Of a stretch of DNA of 64,000 bases, positions 23,151 to 32,039 are shown piece by piece. Under the pieces are notes generated by a model. The model searched no databases, was not told the origin of the DNA, and worked only from the letters and a program-made list of their open reading frames with translations. Position 1 is the stretch's first letter, and the number at the start of each line of letters is the position of its first letter. The translations under genes were made by a program, and so were the position numbers. This stretch comes from an uncultured Clostridia bacterium (lineage in GTDB: Bacteria; Bacillota; Clostridia; UBA1381), in NCBI GenBank assembly GCA_934486495.1, contig CAKSPW010000002.1, positions 16,203-80,202 of the forward strand, read 5' to 3'.

Positions 23151-26100
23151 ATGAATGGTTATCCGAAAAAGCAAGGACTCTACAACCCTATATTTGAGCA
23201 TGACGCTTGTGGAATAGGCGTTATCGTAAATATCAAGGGTGAGGCGTCACACAAGATTATAGAACAAGCGGTAGAAATAAATATAAATCTCTCCCATCGC
23301 GGAGGTGTGGGCAGTGAAAGCGATACGGGCGACGGTGCAGGTATCCTTATTAAGATACCCGATAAATTTATGCGTAAGGTTTGTGCGTGCGAGGGCGTTA
23401 CACTTCCGCAGGCAGGCAGCTACGGCGTGGGTATGCTGTTTTGCTCTCCCGATTTGCCGACAAGGCAGGAAAGCGTAAATCGGCTTGAGCAAATAATTGC
23501 CGAGGAGGGTATGAAGCTGATTTTTGTCCGTGACGTACCTTGCTGTAAGGATTGTATAGGCAGAAGTGCGCTTATCGCAAAACCGTATATCCTGCAGGTG
23601 TTTGTTGAAAAGCCTGACGGTGACAGCGCAGATGATTTTGAACGCAGAATGTATATTGCAATGAAGCGTTCCGAAAGAGAAATAAGATACAAAAAAACGG
23701 GCGGTGACAGCTATTTCTATTTTGCAAGTTTTTCCGCAAGAACAATTGTTTATAAGGGAATGCTCACTCCGAAGCAGGTCAGCGAGTTTTATCTTGATTT
23801 GAAGGATGTTGACATTGAATCTTCAATTGCACTTGTACATTCGAGATTTTCGACAAATACATTTCCGAGCTGGGAGAGAGCGCATCCTAACAGGTATATA
23901 ATTCATAACGGCGAGATCAATACTATCCGAGGTAACGTAAACTGGGTTAAGGCAAGACAGGCGCTTTTAAAGAGCGAAAAATATCCCGAGCTTGACCGTG
24001 CGGCGCCCATAATAAATGAGGACGGCAGCGACTCCGCAATGCTTGATAACTTCTTGCAATTTCTTAATATGTCGGGAATATCTTTGCCTCATGCGGTTAT
24101 GATGACAATACCGGAGCCGTGGGAAAGAGATAAAACGATGAACAGACAAAAGAGGGGATTTTATCTTTACAGCAGCCGTATAACCGAGAGCTGGGACGGC
24201 CCGGCGGCAATAGCGTTCACGGACGGCAGATATGTAGGCGCTACTCTTGACAGAAACGGCTTGCGTCCGGCAAGATATATAATAACAAAGGACGGACTTT
24301 TAATTCTTGCCTCCGAGACAGGTGTTGTTGATATTCCGAGTGAGGATGTTCTGCAAAAGGAGCGTCTGCACCCCGGAAGAATGCTTTTGATAGATACCGA
24401 AGAGGGCAAGGTTATAGGAAATGACGAAATTAAAAAGTCGGTTTATGAGCAAAAGGACTATGACGCTTGGGTAAAGAAAAATATTGTTGGGCTTGAAGAT
24501 ATTGAGTCGGCGGACAGCAGGGAAGATAAGCCGGAGCTGACGGAAGAACAGGAAAAAATGTTCGGCTATACATGGGAAGATATTAACACAACCATTAAAG
24601 AAACCGTAATAAAAGGCGACGACCCGATAAGTGCAATGGGAAATGACGTTCCGCTTGCAGTGCTTTCGGATAAGCCGCAGCTTATGTTTAATTACTTTAA
24701 ACAGCTTTTTGCACAGGTTACAAATCCGCCCATTGACGCAATGCGTGAAAAGAACATAACCTCCTCCGTAACGCTTATCGGCGGCGAAAAGGGAATGCTT
24801 CTTGACCATGAGGCTTCGGGGAAAAGGATTTATGCGGAAACTCCCGTTTTAAGCGATGAACAGCTGAGAAAACTGAAATCAATTACAACGGACGGCTTTA
24901 AAAGTGCGGTTGTTCCTATGCTTTTTGAAGCAGGAAAAAGCGGAAGTCTTGAAAAATCGCTTCATAAAATGTTTGCTCGGGTTGAAAAGCTTATAAAAGA
25001 TGGCTGTAACATTATAATTCTGTCCGATAAGGGCGCAGATAAATCTCACGCTCCGATACCGTCGCTTCTTGCGTGCAGCGGACTTCATCACTATCTTATA
25101 AGAAAAGGAAACAGAATGAATGTAAGTATTGTTGTCGAGTCGGCGCAGATAAGAGAGGTTCATCATTTTGCACTTTTGCTCGGTTACGGTGCGGATGCGG
25201 TAAATGCCTATATGGCATATGCCATTGCAGAGGACTTGAGCCGTGGCGGTGAGGTCGATTTTACTCCCGAGGAGGCTGTCAGCAGGTTTATTACGGCTAT
25301 GACATCGGGAATTGTAAAGACTATGTCGAAAATGGGAATATCAACCGTTCAAAGCTACAAGGGTGCGCAGATTTTTGAGGCACTCGGAATAAGTATGTCG
25401 GTTATTGACGAATACTTCACGGGTACAACATCGAGGATAGGCGGTCTTGAAATTGACGATATAGAAAAAGAAGTAATGAAGATGCACAGCGAGGCATTTT
25501 CCGAAAAAACACCGGCGCTCAAAACGGGCGGTAATTTTAAGTGGCGTGCAAGCGGAGAGTATCATATGTATAATCCGCAAACGATTTATAAGCTTCAAAG
25601 AGCGTGCCGTGAAAACGATTACAAGCTTTACAAGGAGTATGCCGAGGAGATTAACACGCATGACGGCAAGCTTTGTACGCTGAGAAGCATGATGAATATA
25701 AAAACTATTGACAAGCCTATTGCGCTTGATTCGGTAGAGCCGGTTGAAAGCATAGTCAAAAGATTTAAAACCGGTGCAATGTCATATGGATCGATAAGCC
25801 TTGAGGCTCACGAATGCCTTGCCGCAGCAATGAACAGACTCGGCGGCAAGTCAAACAGCGGCGAGGGCGGTGAAATACCCGAAAGATATGAAATTTCGGA
25901 AAACGGCGATAATCTGTCAAGTGCAATAAAGCAGGTTGCGTCCGGACGTTTCGGCGTTCATATTCACTACCTTTCAAACGCCCGTGAAATTCAGATAAAA
26001 ATTGCTCAGGGTGCAAAGCCGGGCGAGGGCGGTCATCTGCCGGGAAAAAAGGTTTATCCGTGGATTGCGAAGGCAAGACATTCAACACCGGGAGTAGGTC

Positions 26101-27698
26101 TTATTTCTCCGCCGCCGCATCATGATATTTATTCGATTGAGGATTTGGCAGAGCTTATATTCGATCTTAAAAATGCAAATCCCGATGCGAGAATAAGCGT
26201 TAAGCTTGTTTCCGAGGCAGGCGTCGGAACGATTGCTGTAGGAGCGGCAAAAGGGCTTGCGGACGTAATTGCCGTAAGCGGATATGACGGAGGTACGGGT
26301 GCGGCGCCGAGAACAGCAATACGGCACGCAGGTCTTCCGTGGGAGCTTGGTGTTGCCGAGGTGCATCAATCGCTTCTTATGAACAATCTCAGAAGCAGAG
26401 TATCAATTGAAACGGACGGCAAGCTTATGACAGGGCGAGATGTTGCAATTGCGGCACTTTTGGGTGCGGAGGAATATGCGTTTGCAACGGCACCGCTTGT
26501 TGTTATGGGATGCGTAATGATGAGAGTTTGTAACCTTGATACCTGCCCTGTAGGTGTTGCGACTCAAAACCCCGAGCTTAGGAAAAACTTTTCCGGTAAG
26601 CCCGAATATGTCGAAAACTTTATGCGCTTTATTGCCGAGGATTTAAGAGAGTGGATGGCAAAAATCGGCGTTAGAACCGTAAACGAGCTGATCGGTCACG
26701 TTGAATTTCTTGAGCAGACAAATGTTCGTCACGAAAAGGCAAGACGTGTGGATTTAACATCAGTTCTTTATCAGCCGAAAATCTGTTCGAATGAAAAAGA
26801 GCGTTATTGTACCGAAAAGCAGGATCATAAGCTTGAGCTTACACTTGATAAAAATACAATCATAAGACTTTGCGCACCTGCAATAAACAGCGGCAAGCAT
26901 ATTGAAGCAAAGCTTAAAATAACGAATAAAGACAGAGCCGTCGGGGCAATGCTTTCATCGGCTATCACAAAGGCTAAGGGCGCGGACGGACTGCCCGACG
27001 AGAGTATAAGACTTCATTTTATCGGCTCGGCAGGTCAAAGCTTCGGCGCATTTCTTGCTCACGGCGTGACGATGTATCTTGAAGGCGACAGCAACGATTA
27101 TATCGGCAAAGGCTTGTCAGGCGGAAGAATTGTTGTAAATTCACCGCAAAATGCCGACTTTATTCCTGAGGATAATGTTATTGTCGGTAATGTTGCGTTT
27201 TACGGTGCAGTATTCGGCGAGGCTTATATAAGAGGTAAGGCAGGCGAGCGTTTTTGCGTAAGAAATTCCGGTATTACGGCAGTGGTTGAGGGTATCGGTG
27301 ACCATGGCTGTGAGTATATGACGGGCGGACGTGTTGTAATTCTCGGCGAATGCGGCAAAAACTTTGCAGCAGGTATGTCCGGCGGCGTTGCGTATGTATA
27401 CGATAAAAAGGGCGATTTTGCTTCAAAGTGCAATACGGGACTTGTGTCGGTTGAGGATACGCTCGATGAGGAAAGCTTAAACGAGCTTAAGGGTATAATA
27501 GAAAACCACAAAAAATATACAGGCAGTGATGCGGCGCTTCGTGTACTTAGCAGCTGGGAAACCGAAAAGAAAAGATTTGTACGTGTAATACCTCGTGATT
27601 ATAAAAAGGTCGTTACTATCATGCGTGAGGAAAGAGAAAACGGTGCATCTTACGACGATGCGGCAATGACTGCTTTTCAAAAGCTTTTAAACGCTTAA
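23151..27698 (+). CDS. gltB: Glutamate synthase, large (alpha) subunit
   Basis: A 1515-residue enzyme. The class II amidotransferase domain begins EHDACGIGVI, and the Cys is the nucleophile exposed after propeptide removal. A central linker domain follows. The FMN-binding synthase domain lies at about 800-1170 (KTGAMSYGSISLEAHECLA, SAMNRLGGKSNSGEGGE-like strings). The 3Fe-4S site is CVMMRVCNLDTCPVG near 1122. The C-terminal beta-helix has repeated glycine turns (GKGLSGGRIVV). It makes two glutamates from glutamine and 2-oxoglutarate. I use the ATG at 23151; frames open further up run into the attenuator and lack a ribosome site. It is co-directional with gltD. Confidence 0.95.
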   Translation: MNGYPKKQGLYNPIFEHDACGIGVIVNIKGEASHKIIEQAVEININLSHRGGVGSESDTGDGAGILIKIPDKFMRKVCACEGVTLPQAGSYGVGMLFCSPDLPTRQESVNRLEQIIAEEGMKLIFVRDVPCCKDCIGRSALIAKPYILQVFVEKPDGDSADDFERRMYIAMKRSEREIRYKKTGGDSYFYFASFSARTIVYKGMLTPKQVSEFYLDLKDVDIESSIALVHSRFSTNTFPSWERAHPNRYIIHNGEINTIRGNVNWVKARQALLKSEKYPELDRAAPIINEDGSDSAMLDNFLQFLNMSGISLPHAVMMTIPEPWERDKTMNRQKRGFYLYSSRITESWDGPAAIAFTDGRYVGATLDRNGLRPARYIITKDGLLILASETGVVDIPSEDVLQKERLHPGRMLLIDTEEGKVIGNDEIKKSVYEQKDYDAWVKKNIVGLEDIESADSREDKPELTEEQEKMFGYTWEDINTTIKETVIKGDDPISAMGNDVPLAVLSDKPQLMFNYFKQLFAQVTNPPIDAMREKNITSSVTLIGGEKGMLLDHEASGKRIYAETPVLSDEQLRKLKSITTDGFKSAVVPMLFEAGKSGSLEKSLHKMFARVEKLIKDGCNIIILSDKGADKSHAPIPSLLACSGLHHYLIRKGNRMNVSIVVESAQIREVHHFALLLGYGADAVNAYMAYAIAEDLSRGGEVDFTPEEAVSRFITAMTSGIVKTMSKMGISTVQSYKGAQIFEALGISMSVIDEYFTGTTSRIGGLEIDDIEKEVMKMHSEAFSEKTPALKTGGNFKWRASGEYHMYNPQTIYKLQRACRENDYKLYKEYAEEINTHDGKLCTLRSMMNIKTIDKPIALDSVEPVESIVKRFKTGAMSYGSISLEAHECLAAAMNRLGGKSNSGEGGEIPERYEISENGDNLSSAIKQVASGRFGVHIHYLSNAREIQIKIAQGAKPGEGGHLPGKKVYPWIAKARHSTPGVGLISPPPHHDIYSIEDLAELIFDLKNANPDARISVKLVSEAGVGTIAVGAAKGLADVIAVSGYDGGTGAAPRTAIRHAGLPWELGVAEVHQSLLMNNLRSRVSIETDGKLMTGRDVAIAALLGAEEYAFATAPLVVMGCVMMRVCNLDTCPVGVATQNPELRKNFSGKPEYVENFMRFIAEDLREWMAKIGVRTVNELIGHVEFLEQTNVRHEKARRVDLTSVLYQPKICSNEKERYCTEKQDHKLELTLDKNTIIRLCAPAINSGKHIEAKLKITNKDRAVGAMLSSAITKAKGADGLPDESIRLHFIGSAGQSFGAFLAHGVTMYLEGDSNDYIGKGLSGGRIVVNSPQNADFIPEDNVIVGNVAFYGAVFGEAYIRGKAGERFCVRNSGITAVVEGIGDHGCEYMTGGRVVILGECGKNFAAGMSGGVAYVYDKKGDFASKCNTGLVSVEDTLDEESLNELKGIIENHKKYTGSDAALRVLSSWETEKKRFVRVIPRDYKKVVTIMREERENGASYDDAAMTAFQKLLNA

Positions 27699-27725
27699 TT
27701 TCACAAAGAAACGGAGAAATGAGAT

Positions 27726-29171
27726 ATGGGAAAACCTACCGGATTTATGGAATATAAAAGAAATCTTCCAAAGGACAGAACTCCGGCGGAGAGAATAAAG
27801 GATTGGGATGAATTTCATACATCGTACGACCTGGCACATTTACAGCGTCAGGGCGCAAGGTGTATGAACTGCGGCGTCCCGTTTTGCCATACGGGTGATA
27901 TGTCATGCGGCTTCACTCTCGGTTGCCCGCTTAATAACTTAATTCCCGAATGGAATGACCTTGTATATCACGGAGAACTTGAGGAGGCGTACAAAAGACT
28001 TTCTCTTACAAGTAATTTCCCCGAATTTACAGGCAGAGTATGCCCGGCGCTTTGCGAAGGCTCATGCACTCTCGGCATGAACGAGCTTCCGGTGACGGTA
28101 AAAAATATAGAGTGTCATATAATAGACAATGCGTTTAAAAAAGGATATGTCAAGGTGAGAATACCCGACAGGCGAACAGGGAAAAAAGTAGCCGTAATAG
28201 GCTCGGGACCATCGGGACTTGCGTGTGCGGATATTTTAAATCAGCTCGGTCACAGCGTTACCGTATTTGAAAAGTCGGACAGAACAGGAGGACTTTTAAT
28301 GTACGGCATACCGAATATGAAGCTTGACAAGAAGATTGTAGAGCGCAGAACGGATTTGCTTCATAAAGAGGGGATAGAATTTAAAACGAACGTTGCAATC
28401 GGCGAGGATATTTCACCGAAAGAGCTTATGAGAGATTATGACGCCGTTGTACTTTGCACGGGCGCATCAAAGCCGAGAGCGCTCACCGTTCCGGGAGCCG
28501 ATTTAAAAGGTGTTTATTTTGCCGTTGAATATTTGGGGAAAAACACAAAAAGTCTTTTGGATTCTAATCACAAAGACGGGAAATATATTGATGCAAAGGG
28601 CAAAAACGTTGTTGTTATAGGCGGCGGAGATACGGGAAACGACTGCGTGGGCAGTGCAATACGTCAGGGAGCGTTAAGCGTTGTTCAGCTTGAAATTATG
28701 CCCGAGCCTTCCGAAGTAAGGGCTGCGAATAATCCATGGCCCGAATGGCCGCGCGTTAAAAAGACCGATTACGGTCAGGAGGAGGCTATTGAGGTTTTCG
28801 GGGGTGACCCGAGAATTTATGAAACAACAGCCGTACAAATTGACGGTGATAAAAGCGGAAATGTAAAAGCGGTGCATACGACAAAGGTAAAAAACTTTGC
28901 TCCCATTGATGGAACGGAGAAAATCATAAAGGCAGATTTAATTCTTATTGCAATGGGATTTGTCGGAGCGGATGATGAGCTGCTCGGAAAATTCGGCGTT
29001 AAGATGACAAGCCGAGGAGTTGCCGACGCAAATACCGATGACCATAAAACAAGCGTGGACGGAGTTTTTGCGGCAGGCGATTGCAGGAGAGGTCAAAGCC
29101 TTGTTGTTCGTGCAATACGGGAGGGCAGAGATGCGGCATTTTCGGTAGACAGATATTTAAGTGAGCTTTAA
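27726..29171 (+). CDS. gltD: Glutamate synthase, small (beta) subunit
   Basis: A 481-residue FAD-dependent oxidoreductase that passes electrons from NAD(P)H to the large subunit. The N-terminal part has cysteine sets for two 4Fe-4S clusters (RCMNCGVPFCHTG, CPALCEGSCTLG). The FAD-binding loop is VIGSGPSGLACADILNQL near 156, and the pyridine-nucleotide loop VIGGGDTGNDCVG near 297. It starts 28 bp after gltB behind GGAGAA. It is the last gene of the nitrogen cluster. The terminator shared with the opposite-strand phospholipid genes lies 140 bp on. Confidence 0.95.
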   Translation: MGKPTGFMEYKRNLPKDRTPAERIKDWDEFHTSYDLAHLQRQGARCMNCGVPFCHTGDMSCGFTLGCPLNNLIPEWNDLVYHGELEEAYKRLSLTSNFPEFTGRVCPALCEGSCTLGMNELPVTVKNIECHIIDNAFKKGYVKVRIPDRRTGKKVAVIGSGPSGLACADILNQLGHSVTVFEKSDRTGGLLMYGIPNMKLDKKIVERRTDLLHKEGIEFKTNVAIGEDISPKELMRDYDAVVLCTGASKPRALTVPGADLKGVYFAVEYLGKNTKSLLDSNHKDGKYIDAKGKNVVVIGGGDTGNDCVGSAIRQGALSVVQLEIMPEPSEVRAANNPWPEWPRVKKTDYGQEEAIEVFGGDPRIYETTAVQIDGDKSGNVKAVHTTKVKNFAPIDGTEKIIKADLILIAMGFVGADDELLGKFGVKMTSRGVADANTDDHKTSVDGVFAAGDCRRGQSLVVRAIREGRDAAFSVDRYLSEL

Positions 29172-29310
29172 GAAAGCCTATTGCATTTTGTCATATTAAA
29201 AAGCTTTGACGGACTAATACTTTTTTGATATTTCTTATGCCGACGTGAAACCTAATAATCGTTCGCTTGGATTTGTCTGAACGGATTGTTTTTTTGCAGA
29301 ATAAAGAAAA

Positions 29311-29352
29311 CCCGAAACAACTGTTTTAATATTTTAAATCAGTTGTTTCGGG
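29311..29352. terminator. Bidirectional terminator between gltD and psd
   Basis: CCCGAAACAACTG and CAGTTGTTTCGGG form a perfect 13-bp stem. Genes converge on it from both sides. The 29172-29310 stretch holds nothing else I can support. Confidence 0.85.
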
Positions 29353-29361
29353 AAACGGCTT

Positions 29362-30180
29362 TTAGCCGTTTATATCCTTAAATTGTAAGCTTCTTTTTTT
29401 CGCAACCGCAGTACCTATTTTAACCGGGATTTCCGTTTGTTCGTCGTTTGCTTCGTATTCAAGAATGTTTTCTTTGACAAGCACTATAACGGTTGACCCT
29501 CCGAATTCAAAATAGCCTTTCTCCTGCTCTCTTAAAACGAATTTGCCGTGTTTATTGTTTTTTATTTTGCCGACAATCATCGCTCCGACTTCCATTTGAA
29601 TTACATCAGAAAAATTATCCGTTTTAATTTTCGTGTATTCTCTTGAATTTTGAATGTAAACGGGACAGCTCGATGTTGCAAGCGGTCTTACGCAGTGTAA
29701 AATGCCGTCTATTTTTTTCTCGTATATTATCTCGCCGCTGTCTGCAAAACAATATCTGTGAAAATTGTGCGGTGCAAGGCGGAATATAAAGCATAAGCCG
29801 TTTTTGTATTCATTCGCTTCCTTTTCGCTTTTCAAAAGCTCCGATAAGCTGTAATCAACGTTTTTTACATGATACACGGAATTGTCATCAATTTTACATA
29901 CGCTTAAGTATCCGTCGCACGGGCTTATAAAAGCGGATTTATCTGTATTGATGTCGAGTATTTTTCTTTTTCTTGTGAAAAAAGAATTAAAACAGTCGTA
30001 ATTCTTTTTTTCATATTCGTTCAAATCTATGTCGTATTTTTTTGTATAGTATTTAATCATCGGCTTTGAAAGCGATGTGTTTAAAAATGCTCCGCACATT
30101 TTTGAAAAAAACGGACGTGTGAGTATTTTAAGAAAGCATCTGCCGATAACTGTTTTATATAAGAAGTAAGTCGATGTCAT
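29362..30180 (-). CDS. psd: Phosphatidylserine decarboxylase precursor
   Basis: A 272-residue proenzyme. LAPHNFHRYCFADSG carries the conserved His region. EFGGSTVIVLVKE holds the Gly-Ser cleavage site that generates the pyruvoyl group, so beta and alpha chains form by self-cleavage near residue 236. It converts phosphatidylserine to phosphatidylethanolamine at the membrane. The frame stays open far upstream, but the ATG at 30180 overlaps the stop of pssA by 4 bp (ATGA) and starts the family-length protein. The pair thus makes PE from CDP-diacylglycerol and serine in two steps. Confidence 0.92.
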   Translation of the reverse strand: MTSTYFLYKTVIGRCFLKILTRPFFSKMCGAFLNTSLSKPMIKYYTKKYDIDLNEYEKKNYDCFNSFFTRKRKILDINTDKSAFISPCDGYLSVCKIDDNSVYHVKNVDYSLSELLKSEKEANEYKNGLCFIFRLAPHNFHRYCFADSGEIIYEKKIDGILHCVRPLATSSCPVYIQNSREYTKIKTDNFSDVIQMEVGAMIVGKIKNNKHGKFVLREQEKGYFEFGGSTVIVLVKENILEYEANDEQTEIPVKIGTAVAKKRSLQFKDING

Positions 30181-30863
30181 AATATAATCATACCCGAAAC
30201 AAGCTGTATTAGTGTTAAAAGACCGATAATGCACATAAGTGTTTTCCCGAAAATATGAGGCTTTCTTATTTTGACGGGAAGCAAAAATGCCATGCCCATA
30301 ACAATTAGCAATGCCAAAAACTTGCCGACACCGGCAAAAAAGTTGAAAAATATCGGATAAATCAGTGCAATTGTCGTAACGGGAACGCCTAAATACCATG
30401 TTCTGCGCTCGTTTGTTTTGTCTTGTCTTTCTTCCTCGTCAACGTTAAAGTACGCAAGCCTTATAAGCGCACAAAGAACATACAGTCCGCATATAGTCAT
30501 GCCGATAACGCGTCTGTGTACCATGCCGAACGTAATAACTGCCGGGAGAACTCCAAAGCACAGCAAGTCGCTGAATGAATCAATTTGAACGCCGAAACGC
30601 TTTTCCTTTTTTGTTCGCATTTTTGTTGACGCAACGGCACCGTCGAACATATCGCACACTCCGGAAACCATAAGACATAGCACCGCCCTGTCAAACTTGC
30701 CTGCCATTGCCAGTGCAATACCTATAAATCCCGTAAGCATTCCAAGATATGTAAGCACAACCGTGTAGTCATAGTATCCTATCAGAAAAGACACTCTTGC
30801 GGTATCGATACTCTCTCTTTCCTCATCGTCCATGACGACTTCATTATTCAGTATTTCCTGCAT
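30177..30863 (-). CDS. pssA: CDP-diacylglycerol-serine O-phosphatidyltransferase
   Basis: A membrane CDP-alcohol phosphotransferase of 228 residues with about six helices. The signature D-G-x2-A...G-x3-D-x3-D is seen as CDMFDGAVAS followed by RFGVQIDSFSDLL. The usual Arg after the Ala is Ser here, a common PssA variation. It makes phosphatidylserine. The longer frame to 30989 overlaps the next gene, whereas the ATG at 30863 (MQEILNNEVVMDDEE) has GGAGG eight bases upstream. It starts 15 bp after the TVP38-type gene and overlaps psd by 4 bp. Confidence 0.9.
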   Translation of the reverse strand: MQEILNNEVVMDDEERESIDTARVSFLIGYYDYTVVLTYLGMLTGFIGIALAMAGKFDRAVLCLMVSGVCDMFDGAVASTKMRTKKEKRFGVQIDSFSDLLCFGVLPAVITFGMVHRRVIGMTICGLYVLCALIRLAYFNVDEEERQDKTNERRTWYLGVPVTTIALIYPIFFNFFAGVGKFLALLIVMGMAFLLPVKIRKPHIFGKTLMCIIGLLTLIQLVSGMIIL

Positions 30864-30877
30864 ATAAATATCCTCCG

Positions 30878-31447
30878 TTAAATTTTTGCAAACAGTATGC
30901 TGTAAACCAATATGCACCACGGTTTGCCGAGTACAATAATCCAAATAAATTTTTTTGCGCTCATTTTTGTAAGTCCCGAGAAGTAGCATAAAAAATCGTC
31001 AGGGAAGAGCGGCAGCAGAGTTGCAATGAACATGAATGTCGGAAACGATTTCCACTTGTCCGTTATTGCTGACCATTTTTCGTATTTCCCTTCCGAAAAC
31101 ATTATTTTGATAAGGCTCACTCCGAATTTTCTCGACAGAAAAAAAGCGATTACAGAGCCTAAAGATATACCTATATAGTTGCATATAAATCCGCCTGTTG
31201 TTCCGAAAAGGACAGCGCCGACGGCACAGCCGAAAAATCCCGGCAGTATCGGAATTACAACCTGAACCGCCTGAATAACGGTCAGGACAAGGGGTGCGAA
31301 AACGCCAAAGCCTTTTATGTAATCCTGCAGCGATTCTTTTGAGTTGAAATGGCCGTCAAAATATGCCTTTATCAGAAAGGCGAGCATAAATAGAATCAGC
31401 AGTATTAATATTGCCGATATTATGTTTTTTGTTCTTTTGTTTATCAT
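30878..31447 (-). CDS. TVP38/TMEM64 (VTT/DedA-like) membrane protein
   Basis: A 189-residue protein with about five membrane segments and the VTT-domain core PILPGFFGCAVGAVLFG followed by GSVIAFFLSRKFG. The FPDDFLCYFSGLTKMSAKKF loop is typical of the family. Proteins of this superfamily are linked to phospholipid scrambling and undecaprenyl-phosphate or lipid traffic. Its place directly upstream of pssA and psd fits a role with phosphatidylserine/ethanolamine. That link is an inference. The start ATG at 31447 has AAGGAAAAATATA upstream. Confidence 0.87.
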   Translation of the reverse strand: MINKRTKNIISAILILLILFMLAFLIKAYFDGHFNSKESLQDYIKGFGVFAPLVLTVIQAVQVVIPILPGFFGCAVGAVLFGTTGGFICNYIGISLGSVIAFFLSRKFGVSLIKIMFSEGKYEKWSAITDKWKSFPTFMFIATLLPLFPDDFLCYFSGLTKMSAKKFIWIIVLGKPWCILVYSILFAKI

Positions 31448-31484
31448 TATATTTTTCCTTTTTATACCGTTACATAAGCATGCT

Positions 31485-31937
31485 TTAGTTCATACTTTGG
31501 TAAAGGTGTCTTATACCTTTGCCGTCTACTGCAAGAATAAGCATTATTTCTCCGAGGTAAATTCCCCAAAACAGTATTGCGGAGATTGTTGCCGGTATGT
31601 CAAAAGCCGCAAATACTTTAGTAAATCCGAACAGCGCCGTGTACATGTCACCGCTTACGTTAAAATGACGCATTAGCAGGCTTGCTCCGGCAAGAAGTGC
31701 ACAAATTGTACCGTTTACGAGGATATATCGTATATTGCTTCCCCTGACCGCCATAAGATGCGCCGGCAATACAAAATAATTAAGACCCAGAAATACTATG
31801 GTGTCTATTGAAAACGATATAAGGTATGCAAGCTTTGTGTTCGGGATAAATCCGAGCTTGTATATAAGATATATCGGAACGGAAGAAATCAGCGTTATTA
31901 TAATGCTTTCAATAATTCGTCTTGTAAAGAAGAACAT
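31485..31937 (-). CDS. Integral membrane protein of unknown function
   Basis: A 150-residue protein with four hydrophobic segments at about 7-27, 36-55, 70-90 and 120-140. There is no motif I can assign with confidence; the size and helix pattern recall GtrA-like proteins, but this is weak. The start at 31937 has GGAGATGGAGAC upstream. It appears to be the first gene of the minus-strand lipid unit, 37 bp ahead of the TVP38-type gene. I see no consensus promoter in the 100 bp upstream. Confidence 0.6.
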   Translation of the reverse strand: MFFFTRRIIESIIITLISSVPIYLIYKLGFIPNTKLAYLISFSIDTIVFLGLNYFVLPAHLMAVRGSNIRYILVNGTICALLAGASLLMRHFNVSGDMYTALFGFTKVFAAFDIPATISAILFWGIYLGEIMLILAVDGKGIRHLYQSMN

Positions 31938-32039
31938 TTAGTCTCCATCTCCTTTTGCTGTAGTGAAAAACGTACTTTAGATTTTGGCGACAGTAATTTT
32001 AAAGCTGTGCAGACAAAACAGGCATTCGTAATTTTCTTT

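Noticed and set aside
29362..30399. Long N-terminal extension of phosphatidylserine decarboxylase
   Set aside because: It lies antiframe over pssA and is cysteine- and arginine-rich noise; ATGA overlap at 30180 marks the real start.
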